From Enterobacter asburiae (GTDB lineage: Bacteria; Pseudomonadota; Gammaproteobacteria; Enterobacterales; Enterobacteriaceae): a stretch of DNA of 64,000 nucleotides. The notes beneath the pieces are model-generated. The model was given only the letters and a program-made list of their open reading frames with translations, ran no database searches and was not told where the DNA came from. Positions 49,316 through 60,240 of this stretch are shown one piece after another. Where the stretch lies: assembly GCA_011754535.1 (NCBI GenBank), contig JAAQVN010000001.1, positions 1,674,001-1,738,000 of the forward strand, written 5' to 3'. The number at the start of each line of letters is the position of its first letter. Position 1 is the first letter of the stretch. The position numbers were made by a program, and so were the translations under genes.

Positions 49316-50326
49316 ATGTACTACCCCTTCGTTCGTAAAGCCCTTTTCCAGCTCGACCCCGAGCGCGCTCATGAATTTACATTCCAGCAATTACGTCGTA
49401 TTACCGGAACGCCTTTGGCCGCTCTGGTGCGTCAGAATGTGCCGGAAAAACCTGTGCAGTGCATGGGTCTGACCTTTAAAAACCCGCTGGGTCTGGCGGC
49501 GGGTCTGGACAAAAATGGCGAGTGCATTGATGCCCTGGGCGCGATGGGCTTTGGCTCTATCGAAATCGGTACCGTCACGCCGCGCCCACAGCCGGGAAAT
49601 GACAAGCCGCGCCTGTTCCGCCTGGTTGAAGCCGAAGGGCTGATCAATCGCATGGGCTTTAATAACCTCGGTGTTGATCACCTTGTTGAGAACGTAAAAA
49701 AAGCCCATTTTGACGGGATATTAGGCATCAATATCGGCAAAAATAAAGACACGCCGGTAGAGCAGGGTAAAGATGACTATCTGATTTGTATGGAAAAAGT
49801 CTACGCCTATGCCGGTTATATTGCGGTGAATATTTCTTCACCCAATACCCCGGGGCTGCGTTCCTTACAATATGGCGAAGCGCTGGACGATCTTCTGAGT
49901 GCCATTAAAAATAAGCAAAATGAACTCCAGACGATCCATCATAAATATGTTCCGGTCGCGGTTAAGATCGCCCCGGATCTTTCTGCCGAAGAATTGATCC
50001 AGGTTGCCGACAGTTTGGTTCGCCATAATATTGACGGCGTGATTGCAACGAATACCACGCTCGATCGTTCGCTCGTTCAGGGAATGAAAAACTGTGACGA
50101 AGCGGGTGGGTTAAGCGGACGTCCGGTACAATTAAAAAGCACCGAAATTATTCGCGCTTTGTCTGCGGAATTAAAAGGCCGTTTACCGATTATCGGCGTC
50201 GGCGGTATCGACTCGGTGATTGCTGCGCGCGAGAAGATGGCGGCCGGTGCATCACTGGTGCAAATCTATTCCGGCTTTATTTTTAAAGGACCGCCGCTGA
50301 TTAAAGAAATCGTTACTCATATCTAA
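49316..50326 (+). CDS. pyrD: Dihydroorotate dehydrogenase (quinone), class 2
   Basis: A 336-residue membrane-associated flavoprotein that oxidises dihydroorotate to orotate and passes electrons to quinone. The N-terminal helix [23 protein letters not shown] is the membrane/quinone element. [26 protein letters not shown] (catalytic Ser region) and [27 protein letters not shown] form the FMN barrel. The frame is open 9 codons upstream, but the ATG at 49316 has AGGAGA and gives the E. coli start and length. Confidence 0.98.
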   Translation: MYYPFVRKALFQLDPERAHEFTFQQLRRITGTPLAALVRQNVPEKPVQCMGLTFKNPLGLAAGLDKNGECIDALGAMGFGSIEIGTVTPRPQPGNDKPRLFRLVEAEGLINRMGFNNLGVDHLVENVKKAHFDGILGINIGKNKDTPVEQGKDDYLICMEKVYAYAGYIAVNISSPNTPGLRSLQYGEALDDLLSAIKNKQNELQTIHHKYVPVAVKIAPDLSAEELIQVADSLVRHNIDGVIATNTTLDRSLVQGMKNCDEAGGLSGRPVQLKSTEIIRALSAELKGRLPIIGVGGIDSVIAAREKMAAGASLVQIYSGFIFKGPPLIKEIVTHI

Positions 50327-50344
50327 TCTTTTCTCTTAATCAGA

Positions 50345-50378
50345 CAACCAGGGCTTTATTTCCAGCCCTGGTTGTTTT
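50345..50378 (+). terminator. Terminator of pyrD
   Basis: A 10-bp perfect stem (50346-50355 with 50364-50373, AACCAGGGCT/AGCCCTGGTT), extended by a C-G pair, is followed by TTTT, 20 bases past the pyrD stop. Confidence 0.88.
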
Positions 50379-50491
50379 ATATTCCGTCACTGTTGCTTAT
50401 TTAGACATTATAGTCTTTTATTACTAATGTTATAAACGAAGCGGCGAACAGGACATTTTTAGTACAGGACGTTTGGGGACGGGAGAGACAC

Positions 50492-51034
50492 ATGCGAATT
50501 AAACCTGACGATAACTGGCGCTGGTATTTTTGCGACGAGCATGATCGTATGATGCTCGATTTAGCCAATGGCATGCTGTTTCGTTCTCGTTTTGCCCGCC
50601 GAATGTTAACCCCGGACGCGTTTTCCCCGTCGGGCTTTTGCGTTGATGATGCAGCGCTTTATTTCTCCTTTGAAGAAAAATGCCGCGATTTGATGCTCTC
50701 TAAAGAGCAGCGTGCCGAACTGGTATTAAATGCGCTGGTGGCTATCCGTTTCCTGAAACCGCAAATGCCGAAAAGCTGGCATTTCCTGCCTCACGGCATG
50801 GACTGGACGCCAGCAACGGGCGATGCGGCCAGCGTTAACCTGAGCGATACCGCCGAAGAGGTGAGTTTATTAGTCGTTGAGCCGGGCGAAAATGCCGCAC
50901 TCTGTCTGCTGGCGCAGCCCGGCGTGACGATTTCCGGGCGGGTTATGCAGTTAGGTGATGCGATCAAAGTCATGAATGACAGGCTGAAGCCACAGCTGCG
51001 CGTAGATTCCTTCAGCCTCGAACAGGCAGTTTAA
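50492..51034 (+). CDS. zapC: Cell division protein ZapC
   Basis: 180 residues, as in E. coli (YcbW). This cytoplasmic Z-ring-associated protein binds FtsZ and promotes bundling of protofilaments. The N-terminal [34 protein letters not shown] and C-terminal [19 protein letters not shown] are highly characteristic. It has its own promoter region after the pyrD terminator. Its last 4 bases overlap the ycbX 3' end on the other strand. Confidence 0.96.
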   Translation: MRIKPDDNWRWYFCDEHDRMMLDLANGMLFRSRFARRMLTPDAFSPSGFCVDDAALYFSFEEKCRDLMLSKEQRAELVLNALVAIRFLKPQMPKSWHFLPHGMDWTPATGDAASVNLSDTAEEVSLLVVEPGENAALCLLAQPGVTISGRVMQLGDAIKVMNDRLKPQLRVDSFSLEQAV

Positions 51035-52140
51035 GCTTCCAGCTGTACCGACGTTTTCGGTACGCAGCTACAGCACAGAATTGTGCCGTCATTTCCAATT
51101 GCAGATTTCTTCAGCGCACTCACTTCACCCTCCAGCAGCTTGATGCGGCAGCATCCGCAGATTCCCGCGCGGCAGGAATACGGTACGCGAATACCGGCTT
51201 GCTCCAGTTGCTCCAGCAGCACCTGCTGATTGTTGCCACGAATAATCTTGCCCTGCCAGTGAATATCCACCGCAGAGGCGACGTTCGTCTCGGCCTCGAC
51301 CATTTCTTCTTCCTGGCCTGCGCCATACACTCTGGCCGGCCCGCGGGCGAGAATTTCAACCTCATCGCCTACGCGAATCACGCCGCTGGAGCGGGGGATC
51401 AGGTTCTGGCCGAAATCGACATCACCGTTATCCTGCGCGGTACGGAATGATTGCAGGGTTTTCAGCGGCTCGCCGGAAGGGTGCTTCTGGCCTTTTTCAG
51501 GACTTACCGTCGTGAAAATGCAGCGACTGCAGGGCTTCACCACGTCGAAAATAACGCTGCCGATGCGGATCGTTTTCCAGGTGTCTTCTTCCCATGCGTT
51601 AGCCCCCGTTACCACCAGGTTCGGGCGGAACTGCTCCATCTGCACGCTGGCTTTGCAGCGGTTTTGTAAATCACGCAGCGACGCCTCGTTGGTCAGCAGG
51701 AACGGGAAGCCATCGGCGAAGGAGAGCGGTACGGCCTCGTGGCGCTTTACGCGACGCGTCAGTTCCGGACCAACCCAGCGCAGCTGCACGTCGCGGGAGA
51801 AGAAACCGCTCAGCCAGCGGTTAATCTCATCCGGGGCGATGCGCGCGGTAAAATGATTACCCCATACTTCCGTTGGCGCGTCGACAGCCGCAAAATCAGC
51901 AAAGCGAATCACCGTGCTGGAACCGTCCGGCGCGGTCAGATGCAAACCGTCATAAAGCGGGGAAGGCGTAAAGCGAACCATCTGCGGGAACTGGCGTGCG
52001 GTAATGAACGTGCCGTCAGGCTCGGTGACCATAAAAATACGATCGAAGGCGAATCCGCTCATGTCGGCCAGCGCGTGAGAGACGCCGATGCCGCGCATGG
52101 ATTTCACCGGATGAATAAAAAGCCTGGATAACGTCGCCAC
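51031..52140 (-). CDS. ycbX: MOSC-domain oxidoreductase YcbX with C-terminal 2Fe-2S ferredoxin domain
   Basis: 369 residues, as in E. coli. A MOSC N-terminal beta barrel and MOSC domain ([15 protein letters not shown], with the likely molybdenum-ligand cysteine) are fused to a plant-type ferredoxin domain ([12 protein letters not shown] and a distal CCSC). In E. coli it detoxifies N-hydroxylated base analogues in a molybdenum-cofactor-dependent way. The frame is open 16 codons upstream, but GTG at 52140, with GGGAG upstream, gives the family length and N-terminus ([17 protein letters not shown]). Confidence 0.93.
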   Translation of the reverse strand: MATLSRLFIHPVKSMRGIGVSHALADMSGFAFDRIFMVTEPDGTFITARQFPQMVRFTPSPLYDGLHLTAPDGSSTVIRFADFAAVDAPTEVWGNHFTARIAPDEINRWLSGFFSRDVQLRWVGPELTRRVKRHEAVPLSFADGFPFLLTNEASLRDLQNRCKASVQMEQFRPNLVVTGANAWEEDTWKTIRIGSVIFDVVKPCSRCIFTTVSPEKGQKHPSGEPLKTLQSFRTAQDNGDVDFGQNLIPRSSGVIRVGDEVEILARGPARVYGAGQEEEMVEAETNVASAVDIHWQGKIIRGNNQQVLLEQLEQAGIRVPYSCRAGICGCCRIKLLEGEVSALKKSAIGNDGTILCCSCVPKTSVQLEA

Positions 52141-52238
52141 TGCACACTCCCGCAAATGAAAATAAGCCTTCAACTTTATGACATACACGCCATATTAGCT
52201 ATAATGCGCGACAATTTTCTAAGAGTAAAAGTGACGAT

Positions 52239-54347
52239 ATGAATTCTCTGTTTGCCAGTACGGCCCGTGGGCTGGAAGAGCTGTTAAAAACTGAACTGGA
52301 AGCCCTGGGCGCGCAAGAGTGCCAGGTGGTTCAGGGTGGTGTCCATTTTGAGGGCGACACGCGGCTTATTTACCAGAGCCTGATGTGGAGCCGTCTGGCG
52401 TCGCGCATCATGCTGCCGATGAAGGAGTGCAAGGTCTATAGCGACCTGGATCTCTACACCGGCGTACAGATGATCGACTGGACAGAGATCTTCACGCCGA
52501 ACGCCACCTTCGCGGTGCATTTCAACGGCGTGAACGATGAGATCCGCAACAGCCAGTACGGCGCCCTGCGCGTCAAAGACGCCATTGTGGACTGCTTCAC
52601 GCGTAAAAATAAGGAACGTCCGAACGTCGATCGCGAAAACCCGGACCTGCGCATCAACGTCTGGCTGAACGGCGACACGGCGAGTATTTCTCTCGATCTG
52701 AGCGGCGCAGGCCTGCATCTGCGCGGCTACCGTGATCGCACCGGTATGGCGCCGATCAAAGAAACCCTGGCCGCCGCCATCGTGATGCGCTCCGGCTGGC
52801 AGCCGGGCACGCCGCTGCTCGATCCGATGTGCGGTTCCGGTACGCTGCTGATTGAAGCGGCCATGCTGGCTACCGACCGTGCGCCGGGGCTGCACCGCGG
52901 CCACTGGGGCTTCAAAGGCTGGGCACAGCACGACGAAGCGCTCTGGAAAGAGGTTAAAGACGACGCGCAGACTCGCGCGCGTAAAGGTCTGGCGGAGTAC
53001 ACCTCGCATTTCTACGGTTCGGACAGCGATCCGCGCGTGATTGAACGCGCGCGCAGCAACGCCCGTCGCGCCGGTATCGGCGAGCTGGTCACCTTCGAGG
53101 TGAAAGACGTGGCGAACCTGACCAACCCGCTGCCGAAAGGCCCGTACGGGACCGTGATCAGCAACCCGCCATACGGCGAGCGTCTGGACAGCGAGCCGGC
53201 GCTGATTGCCCTGCACAGCCTGCTGGGACGCAATATGAAGGACTACTTCGGCGGCTGGAACCTGTCTCTGTTCAGCGCCTCGCCGGAGCTGCTGAGCTGC
53301 CTGCAGCTGCGTGCCGATCGCCAGTTTAAAGCGAAAAACGGCCCGCTGGACTGCGTGCAGAAAAACTACCATCTGGCGGAGAAAGCGGCGGACAGCAAGC
53401 CTACCGGCGTGGCGGAAGATTACGCCAACCGTCTGCGCAAGAATCTGAAGAAGTTTGAGAAGTGGGCTAAGCAGGAAGGGATCGAGTGTTACCGCCTGTA
53501 CGATGCCGACCTGCCGGAGTACAACGTGGCGGTTGACCGCTACGCGGACTGGGTAGTGATTCAGGAATATGCTCCGCCGAAAACCATTGATGCGCAAAAA
53601 GCGCGTCAGCGTATGCTGGACGTTATTGCGGCAACTATCGCCGTGCTGGGGATTGCACCGAACAAGCTGGTGCTGAAAACCCGCGAGCGTCAGAAGGGTA
53701 AAAACCAGTACCAGAAAATGGGCGAAAAGGGCGACTTTATCGAAGTGGGCGAATACAACGCCCGCCTGTGGGTGAACCTGACCGACTATCTTGATACTGG
53801 CCTGTTCCTCGACCACCGTATCGCCCGCCGCATGCTCGGCCAGATGAGCAAAGGGAAAGATTTCCTCAACCTGTTCTCCTATACCGGGAGCGCCAGCGTG
53901 CACGCCGGTCTCGGCGGCGCGCGCAGCACCACTACGGTGGATATGTCCCGTACCTATCTGGAGTGGGCGGAGCGCAACCTGCGTCTCAATGGCCTGACCG
54001 GACGCCAGCATCGCCTGATGCAGGCCGACGTGCTGGGCTGGCTGCGCGATACCGACGAGCAGTTCGACCTGATCTTTATCGATCCGCCGACCTTCTCCAA
54101 CTCCAAGCGCATGGAGGATAGCTTTGACGTTCAACGCGATCACCTGCGCCTGATGACCGACCTGAAGCGCCTGCTGCGCAAAGGCGGCACCATTATGTTC
54201 TCGAACAACAAACGCGGCTTCCGTATGGATCATGACGGCTTAGCAGCCCTGGGCCTGAAAGCACAAGAAATCAGCCAAAAAACGCTGTCTCAGGACTTCG
54301 CCCGCAACCGTCAAATTCATAACTGCTGGTTGATTACCGCGGTCTGA
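52239..54347 (+). CDS. rlmL: Bifunctional 23S rRNA methyltransferase RlmKL
   Basis: A 702-residue fusion of two SAM methyltransferases. The N-terminal half (RlmL) has a THUMP RNA-binding domain, [14 protein letters not shown] and the N6/N2-type motif NPPYGER (Asn309), and makes m2G2445. The C-terminal half (RlmK) has [19 protein letters not shown] and [10 protein letters not shown] (Asp615), and makes m7G2069. Length is identical to E. coli. It is 12 bases upstream of uup and probably co-transcribed. The product acts on the peptidyl-transferase region of the large subunit precursor. Confidence 0.97.
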   Translation: MNSLFASTARGLEELLKTELEALGAQECQVVQGGVHFEGDTRLIYQSLMWSRLASRIMLPMKECKVYSDLDLYTGVQMIDWTEIFTPNATFAVHFNGVNDEIRNSQYGALRVKDAIVDCFTRKNKERPNVDRENPDLRINVWLNGDTASISLDLSGAGLHLRGYRDRTGMAPIKETLAAAIVMRSGWQPGTPLLDPMCGSGTLLIEAAMLATDRAPGLHRGHWGFKGWAQHDEALWKEVKDDAQTRARKGLAEYTSHFYGSDSDPRVIERARSNARRAGIGELVTFEVKDVANLTNPLPKGPYGTVISNPPYGERLDSEPALIALHSLLGRNMKDYFGGWNLSLFSASPELLSCLQLRADRQFKAKNGPLDCVQKNYHLAEKAADSKPTGVAEDYANRLRKNLKKFEKWAKQEGIECYRLYDADLPEYNVAVDRYADWVVIQEYAPPKTIDAQKARQRMLDVIAATIAVLGIAPNKLVLKTRERQKGKNQYQKMGEKGDFIEVGEYNARLWVNLTDYLDTGLFLDHRIARRMLGQMSKGKDFLNLFSYTGSASVHAGLGGARSTTTVDMSRTYLEWAERNLRLNGLTGRQHRLMQADVLGWLRDTDEQFDLIFIDPPTFSNSKRMEDSFDVQRDHLRLMTDLKRLLRKGGTIMFSNNKRGFRMDHDGLAALGLKAQEISQKTLSQDFARNRQIHNCWLITAV

Positions 54348-54359
54348 AAGGAAAAATAA

Positions 54360-56267
54360 ATGTCATTAATTAGTATGCACGGCGCGTGGCTCTCTTTCAG
54401 CGACTCGCCGCTTCTCGATAATGCAGAGCTGCATATCGAAGATAACGAGCGCGTCTGTCTGGTGGGCCGTAACGGCGCGGGTAAATCCACGCTGATGAAA
54501 ATTCTCAACCGCGAGCAGGGGCTGGATGACGGCCGCATCGTGTACGAGCAGGATCTAATTGTCTCCCGCCTCCAGCAGGACCCGCCGCGCCATGTGACCG
54601 GCAGCGTGTACGATTTCGTGGCGGAAGGCATCTCTGAGCAGGCCGAATACCTGAAGCGCTATCACGAGATTTCGCATCTGGTGATGACCGACCCGAGCGA
54701 CAAGAACCTCAACGAACTGGCGAAAGTGCAGGAGATGCTCGATCACCACGGCCTGTGGCAGCTGGAAAACCGCATTAATGAAGTGCTGGCCCAGCTCGGT
54801 CTCGAAGCGGATATGGAGCTCTCGGCGCTCTCCGGCGGCTGGCTGCGTAAAGCGGCTCTGGGCCGCGCGCTGGTCAGCGGGCCGAAGGTGCTGCTGCTGG
54901 ACGAACCGACCAACCACCTGGATATCGAAGCGATTGACTGGCTGGAAGGGTTCCTGAAAACCTTCAGTGGCACCATCATCTTTATCTCTCACGACCGTTC
55001 GTTTATTCGCAATATGGCGACGCGCATTGTCGACCTCGACCGCGGCAAGCTGGTCACCTATCCAGGCGATTACGACACCTATCTGCTGGAGAAAGAAGAA
55101 AACCTGCGCGTGGAAGAATTGCAGAACGCCGAGTTCGACCGCAAGCTGGCGCAGGAAGAGGTGTGGATCCGCCAGGGCATCAAGGCCCGTCGCACCCGTA
55201 ACGAGGGCCGCGTGCGCGCGCTGAAGGCCATGCGTCGTGAGCGCAGCGAACGCCGTGAAGTGATGGGCAGTGCCAAAATGCAGGTGGAAGAGGCGTCCCG
55301 CTCTGGCAAGATCGTCTTCGAAATGGAAAACGTCAACTACCAGGTAGACGGCAAGGTGCTGGTGAAAGATTTCTCCGCGCAGGTTCAGCGCGGCGATAAA
55401 ATTGCACTGATTGGTCCGAACGGCTGCGGTAAAACCACGCTACTTAAGCTAATGCTGGGCCAACTGCAGGCTGACAGCGGCCGCATTCACTGTGGCACGA
55501 AGCTGGAAGTGGCCTACTTCGACCAGCACCGCGCGGAGCTGGATCCGGATCGCACGGTAATGGATAACCTCGCTGAAGGTAAGCAGGAAGTGATGGTAAA
55601 CGGTAAGCCGCGCCACGTGCTGGGCTACCTGCAGGACTTCCTGTTCCACCCGAAACGTGCGATGACGCCGGTGCGCGCGCTCTCCGGCGGGGAGCGTAAC
55701 CGTCTTCTGCTGGCTCGTCTGTTCCTGAAGCCAAGCAACCTGCTGATCCTCGATGAACCGACGAACGATCTGGATGTCGAAACGCTGGAATTACTGGAAG
55801 AGCTGATCGACGGTTATCAGGGAACCGTGATGCTGGTTAGCCACGATCGTCAGTTCGTGGATAACACCGTGACCGAGTGCTGGATCTTCGAAGGTGAAGG
55901 GCGAATTGGCCAATACGTCGGCGGTTATCACGATGCAAAAGGCCAGCAGTCGCAGTCTCTGGCGCAGAAACAGTCGAAGTCCAGAACAAGTTCTGAACCT
56001 GCTGTAACAAAAGCAGAAACTGTCAAGAAAACCTCGGCTAAACTAAGCTATAACCTGCAGCGCGAACTGGAGGGGCTACCTCAGCGTCTCGAAGAGCTGG
56101 AGGCCGCGCTTGAGGAGCTGCAAGCGCAGGTGGCTGATGCGTCATTCTTCACCCAATCGCATGACTATACTCAGAAAGTACTGGCTGAAATGTCCGCGGC
56201 TGAAAAAGCCCTGGAAGAAGCATTTGAGCGCTGGGAGTACCTTGAGTCTCTGAAAAACGGCGCATAA
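54360..56267 (+). CDS. uup: ABC-F family ATPase Uup
   Basis: A 635-residue soluble protein with two ABC domains (Walker A GRNGAGKST near residue 36 and GPNGCGKTT from about 352) and signatures LSGGW and LSGGERNRLLLARLF. A linker rich in Arg and Glu joins the domains, and a C-terminal coiled coil follows (LQRELEGLPQRLEELEAALEELQ). There are no membrane helices. ABC-F proteins act on ribosomes; Uup also affects transposon precise excision and branched DNA intermediates. It sits between rlmL and pqiA, 12-13 bases from each. Confidence 0.96.
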   Translation: MSLISMHGAWLSFSDSPLLDNAELHIEDNERVCLVGRNGAGKSTLMKILNREQGLDDGRIVYEQDLIVSRLQQDPPRHVTGSVYDFVAEGISEQAEYLKRYHEISHLVMTDPSDKNLNELAKVQEMLDHHGLWQLENRINEVLAQLGLEADMELSALSGGWLRKAALGRALVSGPKVLLLDEPTNHLDIEAIDWLEGFLKTFSGTIIFISHDRSFIRNMATRIVDLDRGKLVTYPGDYDTYLLEKEENLRVEELQNAEFDRKLAQEEVWIRQGIKARRTRNEGRVRALKAMRRERSERREVMGSAKMQVEEASRSGKIVFEMENVNYQVDGKVLVKDFSAQVQRGDKIALIGPNGCGKTTLLKLMLGQLQADSGRIHCGTKLEVAYFDQHRAELDPDRTVMDNLAEGKQEVMVNGKPRHVLGYLQDFLFHPKRAMTPVRALSGGERNRLLLARLFLKPSNLLILDEPTNDLDVETLELLEELIDGYQGTVMLVSHDRQFVDNTVTECWIFEGEGRIGQYVGGYHDAKGQQSQSLAQKQSKSRTSSEPAVTKAETVKKTSAKLSYNLQRELEGLPQRLEELEAALEELQAQVADASFFTQSHDYTQKVLAEMSAAEKALEEAFERWEYLESLKNGA

Positions 56268-56280
56268 ACAGGGATTAAAT

Positions 56281-57534
56281 ATGTGTGACCAGCACCATGC
56301 CGACAGGCATATATTATGCTCGCAATGCGATATGCTCGTGGCGTTGCCAGAGCTTGGTCACGGACATAAAGCCCTGTGTCCACGCTGTGGCGCGACGTTG
56401 ACAACCGAGTGGGACGCGCCGCGGCAGCGTCCCACTGCCTACGCGCTGGCAGCACTGTTCATGCTGCTGCTCTCCAATCTCTTCCCCTTCATCTATATGA
56501 AGGTCGGTGGGATGACAAGCCAGGTGAATCTGCTTGAAATCCCGGGCGTGATGTTCTCGGAAGATTACGCCAGCCTCGGCACCTTTTTTCTGCTGTTTGT
56601 CCAGATAGTCCCGGCGTTTTGCCTGGTCGTCATCCTGTTGCTGGTCAACCGCGTCAGAATGCTGGCATCACTGAAAATCCGGCTCGCGCGTATCCTTTTT
56701 CAGCTCAAAAGCTGGGGGATGGCCGAGATTTTTCTGGCGGGGATACTGGTCAGTTTCGTGAAGCTGATGGCGTACGGCGATGTGGGGATTGGCAGCAGCT
56801 TTATTCCCTGGTGTCTGTATTGCGTTCTGCAGCTGCGCGCTTTCCAGTGCGTGGACAGGCGCTGGGCCTGGGATGATATCGCCCCGGCACCGACGCTCGC
56901 GCAGACGGTGAAGGTGGGCGTGCCGGGTATTCGTCAGGGGCTCCGTTCTTGTCCGTGCTGTACCGCCGTGCTGCCTGCCGATCTCGAGGTTTGTCCGCGC
57001 TGCGAAACGAAGGGCCATGTTCGCCGTAAAAACAGCCTGCAGTGGACGATGGCGCTGCTGGTGACCTCCGTCATGCTGTATCTGCCCGCCAATATTCTGC
57101 CGATTATGATCACCGATTTGCTCGGCGACAAAATGCCCTCGACGATCCTCGCCGGGGTCATACTGCTGTGGGGCGAAGGATCCTATCCTGTCGCCGGCGT
57201 GATTTTCATCGCCAGTATCATGGTGCCCACCTTGAAAATGATCGCGATTGCCTGGCTCTGCTGGGATGCAAAAGGCCACGGAAAGCGCGACAGCGAACGC
57301 ATGCACCTGATTTACGAAGTGGTCGAATTTGTCGGTCGTTGGTCAATGATCGACGTGTTTGTAATTGCCGTTCTCTCTGCGCTGGTGCGGATGGGCGGTT
57401 TGATGAGTATTTATCCCGCGATGGGGGCTTTAATGTTTGCACTGGTCGTGATTATGACCATGTTTGCGGCCATGACCTTCGACCCTCGTTTATCGTGGGA
57501 TCGTGAGCCTGAATCAAGCCATGAGGAAGAGTAA
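56281..57534 (+). CDS. pqiA: Intermembrane lipid transport membrane protein PqiA
   Basis: 417 residues, as in E. coli. Two similar halves each combine a zinc-ribbon-like segment with four membrane helices: CSQCDMLVALPELGHGHKALCPRC near the N-terminus and CPCCTAVLPADLEVCPRC in the middle. It forms the inner-membrane part of the PqiABC system, whose MCE protein PqiB spans the periplasm. The operon is named for paraquat induction (SoxRS). pqiB starts 4 bases after its stop. Confidence 0.96.
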   Translation: MCDQHHADRHILCSQCDMLVALPELGHGHKALCPRCGATLTTEWDAPRQRPTAYALAALFMLLLSNLFPFIYMKVGGMTSQVNLLEIPGVMFSEDYASLGTFFLLFVQIVPAFCLVVILLLVNRVRMLASLKIRLARILFQLKSWGMAEIFLAGILVSFVKLMAYGDVGIGSSFIPWCLYCVLQLRAFQCVDRRWAWDDIAPAPTLAQTVKVGVPGIRQGLRSCPCCTAVLPADLEVCPRCETKGHVRRKNSLQWTMALLVTSVMLYLPANILPIMITDLLGDKMPSTILAGVILLWGEGSYPVAGVIFIASIMVPTLKMIAIAWLCWDAKGHGKRDSERMHLIYEVVEFVGRWSMIDVFVIAVLSALVRMGGLMSIYPAMGALMFALVVIMTMFAAMTFDPRLSWDREPESSHEEE

Positions 57535-57538
57535 GAGC

Positions 57539-59179
57539 ATGGAAAATAAGAGTGGAGAGGCGAAAGTGCAGAAGGTCAAAAACTGGTCGCCGGTGTGGAT
57601 TTTTCCCATTGTGACTGCGCTGATCGGTGCCTGGATCCTGTTTTATCATTACAGCCATCAGGGGCCGGAAGTGACGCTGATTACCACCAATGCCGAGGGG
57701 ATTGAGGGCGGTAAAACGACCATCAAAAGCCGTAGCGTGGATGTGGGCGTGGTGGAAAGCGCAACCCTGACCGACGATCTAACCCATGTGGAGATTAAGG
57801 CGCGCCTTAATGCCGGCATGGAAAAACTGCTGCACGGCGATTCTGTTTTCTGGGTAGTTAAACCGCAGGTGGGGCGTGAAGGGATCAGCGGCTTAGGGAC
57901 GCTGCTTTCGGGTGCCTACATCGAGCTGCAGCCAGGTGCAAAAGGCAACCAGCCGGCGCAGTACCAGCTTCTGGATTCACCGCCGCTGGCACCGCCTGAT
58001 GCAAAAGGTATCCGCGTGATCCTCGACAGTAAAAAAGCGGGCCAACTCACGGCGGGTGACCCGGTACTGTTCCGCGGCTATCGCGTGGGGTCGGTGGAGA
58101 AAAGCACGTTCGATCCTCAGAAAAGAGCTATCAGCTATCAGCTGTTCATCAATGCGCCTAACGATCGTCTGGTCACCAGCAACGTCCGTTTCTGGAAAGA
58201 CAGCGGCATCGCGGTGGATCTGACCTCGGCGGGCATGCGCGTTGAAATGGGATCGCTGACAACGCTGTTTGGCGGCGGCGTGAGCTTTGACGTACCGGAA
58301 GGGCTCGACCTGGGGCAGCCGGTTGCGGAGAACACCGCTTTCCGCCTGTTCGACGATCAAAAAAGCATTCAGGATGCGCTCTACACCGATCACGTTGACT
58401 TCCTGATGTTCTTCAAAGATTCCGTCCGCGGTCTGCAGCCGGGAGCGCCTGTTGAGTTCCGCGGTATCCGCCTTGGTACGGTTGGACAAGTTCCGTTCTT
58501 TGTGCCTGGCCTGCAGCAGGTACTGGATGATGATTACCGCATACCGGTGCTGATTCGTATTGAACCCGAACGCCTGATCAACCAGATTGGCGAGAATCAG
58601 GATATTGCCACCCACATCAGCCAGCTGATGGAACGCGGTCTGCGTGGATCGTTGAAGACGGGTAACCTGGTGACCGGTGCGCTGTATGTGGATATGGACT
58701 TCTACCCGAAAGCACCGCCGATTACCGGTATTCGTGAATTCGGTGGCTATAAGATCATCCCAACGGTGAGCAGCGGTCTGGCGCAGATCCAGCAGCGTCT
58801 GATGGAGACGCTGGATAAGATCAACAATCTGCCATTGAACCCAATGATTGAAGCAGCGACAGGTTCATTGCATCAAAGCCAGGCGACAATGCAACGCCTG
58901 CAGGCCACGCTGGATAACATCAATAAGATCACCGCCAGCCAGAGCATGCAGCAGCTGCCGCAGGATATGCAGAAAACGCTGCGTGAGCTGAACCGCAGTA
59001 TGCAGGGCTTCCAGCCCGGCTCGGCGGCATACAACAAGATGGTCGCAGATATGCAGCGTCTCGATCAGGTCTTGCGTGAACTGCAGCCGGTTCTGAAAAC
59101 GCTCAACGAGAAGAGCAATGCGCTGGTGTTCGAAGCGAAAGATAAAAAGGATCCTGAGCCGAAGAGGGCGAAACAATGA
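57539..59179 (+). CDS. pqiB: MCE-domain lipid transport protein PqiB
   Basis: A 546-residue protein with one N-terminal membrane helix (WIFPIVTALIGAWILFYHY) and three tandem MCE domains (beginning near VTLITTNAEGIEGG, IRVILDSKKAGQL and DHVDFLMFFKDSVRGL). A long C-terminal helical region (about 415-535) builds the periplasm-spanning needle. The frame is open 12 codons upstream inside pqiA, but the ATG at 57539 gives the E. coli length and start. It overlaps pqiC by 4 bases. Confidence 0.96.
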   Translation: MENKSGEAKVQKVKNWSPVWIFPIVTALIGAWILFYHYSHQGPEVTLITTNAEGIEGGKTTIKSRSVDVGVVESATLTDDLTHVEIKARLNAGMEKLLHGDSVFWVVKPQVGREGISGLGTLLSGAYIELQPGAKGNQPAQYQLLDSPPLAPPDAKGIRVILDSKKAGQLTAGDPVLFRGYRVGSVEKSTFDPQKRAISYQLFINAPNDRLVTSNVRFWKDSGIAVDLTSAGMRVEMGSLTTLFGGGVSFDVPEGLDLGQPVAENTAFRLFDDQKSIQDALYTDHVDFLMFFKDSVRGLQPGAPVEFRGIRLGTVGQVPFFVPGLQQVLDDDYRIPVLIRIEPERLINQIGENQDIATHISQLMERGLRGSLKTGNLVTGALYVDMDFYPKAPPITGIREFGGYKIIPTVSSGLAQIQQRLMETLDKINNLPLNPMIEAATGSLHQSQATMQRLQATLDNINKITASQSMQQLPQDMQKTLRELNRSMQGFQPGSAAYNKMVADMQRLDQVLRELQPVLKTLNEKSNALVFEAKDKKDPEPKRAKQ

Positions 59180-59742
59180 AAAAATGGCTAGCGATTGCAG
59201 GAGCGATGGTACTCACGGCCTGTAGCTCCGGGAGCGAAACGAAAAGCTACTACCAGCTACCGATGGGGACGCAGGCGGTTACGCAAAGTAGCGCCTCGCA
59301 GGGCAACCGTCTGCTGTGGGTTGAGCAGGTCGCCGTGCCAGATTACCTGGCCGGCAACGGAGTGGTCTATCAGACCAGCGATGTGCAGTACGTTATCGCC
59401 AACAACAACCTGTGGGCCAGTCCGCTGGATCAGCAGCTACGCAATACGCTGGTGGCGAATCTTGGCAGTCAGCTTCCGGGCTGGGTTGTTGCCTCCCAGC
59501 CTCTGGGAAGCGATCAGGACACGCTGAACGTCACGGTAACGGGCTTCCATGGTCGTTATGACGGTGCCGTTGTCATCAGCGGCGAGTGGCTGTTGAATCA
59601 TCAGGGACAGCTGATTAAGCGTCCTTTCCATCTGGAGCTGAAGCAGCAGAAGGATGGCTATGATGAAATGGTGAAAGTGCTGGCCCAGGGCTGGGCGCAG
59701 GAATCAGCCAGTATCGCCAGGGAAATTTCCCGGCTGCCATAA
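59176..59742 (+). CDS. pqiC: Outer-membrane lipoprotein PqiC
   Basis: A 188-residue lipoprotein (YmbA, DUF330/ABC-type transport auxiliary). The signal peptide ends in lipobox LTAC with acylated Cys16, followed by SSGSE, so outer-membrane sorting is expected. In E. coli it forms an octameric ring that docks the PqiB needle at the outer membrane. Last gene of pqiABC, overlapping pqiB by 4 bases and ending at a strong terminator. Confidence 0.95.
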   Translation: MKKWLAIAGAMVLTACSSGSETKSYYQLPMGTQAVTQSSASQGNRLLWVEQVAVPDYLAGNGVVYQTSDVQYVIANNNLWASPLDQQLRNTLVANLGSQLPGWVVASQPLGSDQDTLNVTVTGFHGRYDGAVVISGEWLLNHQGQLIKRPFHLELKQQKDGYDEMVKVLAQGWAQESASIAREISRLP

Positions 59743-59757
59743 GTAAAATTCATCGTC

Positions 59758-59799
59758 AAAAACCGCAATCGGCCTGGTGCTGATTGCGGTTTTTTTTTT
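59758..59799 (+). terminator. Terminator of pqiABC
   Basis: A 10-bp stem (59761-59770 with 59782-59791, AACCGCAATC/GATTGCGGTT) with an 11-base loop is followed by an unbroken run of T residues, 16 bases past the pqiC stop. Confidence 0.92.
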
Positions 59800-59999
59800 C
59801 GTTTTGGCGTCAGGTTGTTACTTGTGCCGCGTCACAATTTTTGTACAAATGATCTTCTGGCTAGCTCACAAATATGACACCCGTATGAATTTTGAACATT
59901 GACGCTGGGACTAATTCGGGGTATTCGTTATCTGTGCCTGCGCATCTGGCGCAGACACTGTTTTCTTTCCACCAGACAAAAGAATGAGGGAAACGAGGC

Positions 60000-60167
60000 A
60001 TGAAGAGACAGAAACGAGATCGCCTGGAACGGGCTCATCAACGTGGTTATCAGGCTGGCATCGCTGGACGTTCGAAAGAAATGTGTCCTTATCAGACGAT
60101 AAACCAAAGGTCACAATGGCTGGGAGGCTGGCGAGAAGCCATCGGCGACAGGGCACTTATAGCCTGA
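60000..60167 (+). CDS. rmf: Ribosome modulation factor
   Basis: A very basic 55-residue protein that pairs 70S ribosomes into inactive 100S dimers in stationary phase, together with HPF. The translation begins MKRQKRDRLERAHQRGYQAG, includes CPYQTINQRSQWLGGWREA, and differs from E. coli RMF mainly in the last residues. ATG is at 60000 and TGA at 60165-60167. It has its own leader (200 bases after the pqi terminator); in E. coli transcription depends on ppGpp and CRP. Confidence 0.96.
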   Translation: MKRQKRDRLERAHQRGYQAGIAGRSKEMCPYQTINQRSQWLGGWREAIGDRALIA

Positions 60168-60178
60168 TAACGTCTCTT

Positions 60179-60211
60179 TAAAAAAAGAAACCTCCGCACT
60201 GCGGAGGTTTC
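60179..60211 (-). terminator. Terminator of fabA, also facing rmf
   Basis: A perfect 11-bp stem (60187-60197 with 60201-60211, GAAACCTCCGC/GCGGAGGTTTC) with a 3-base loop is followed on the minus strand by a run of T residues. It lies between the convergent rmf and fabA; on the plus strand the T tract is poor. Confidence 0.88.
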
Positions 60212-60240
60212 GCCTTTCTGGATGGGGCTAAAAGCCGTTA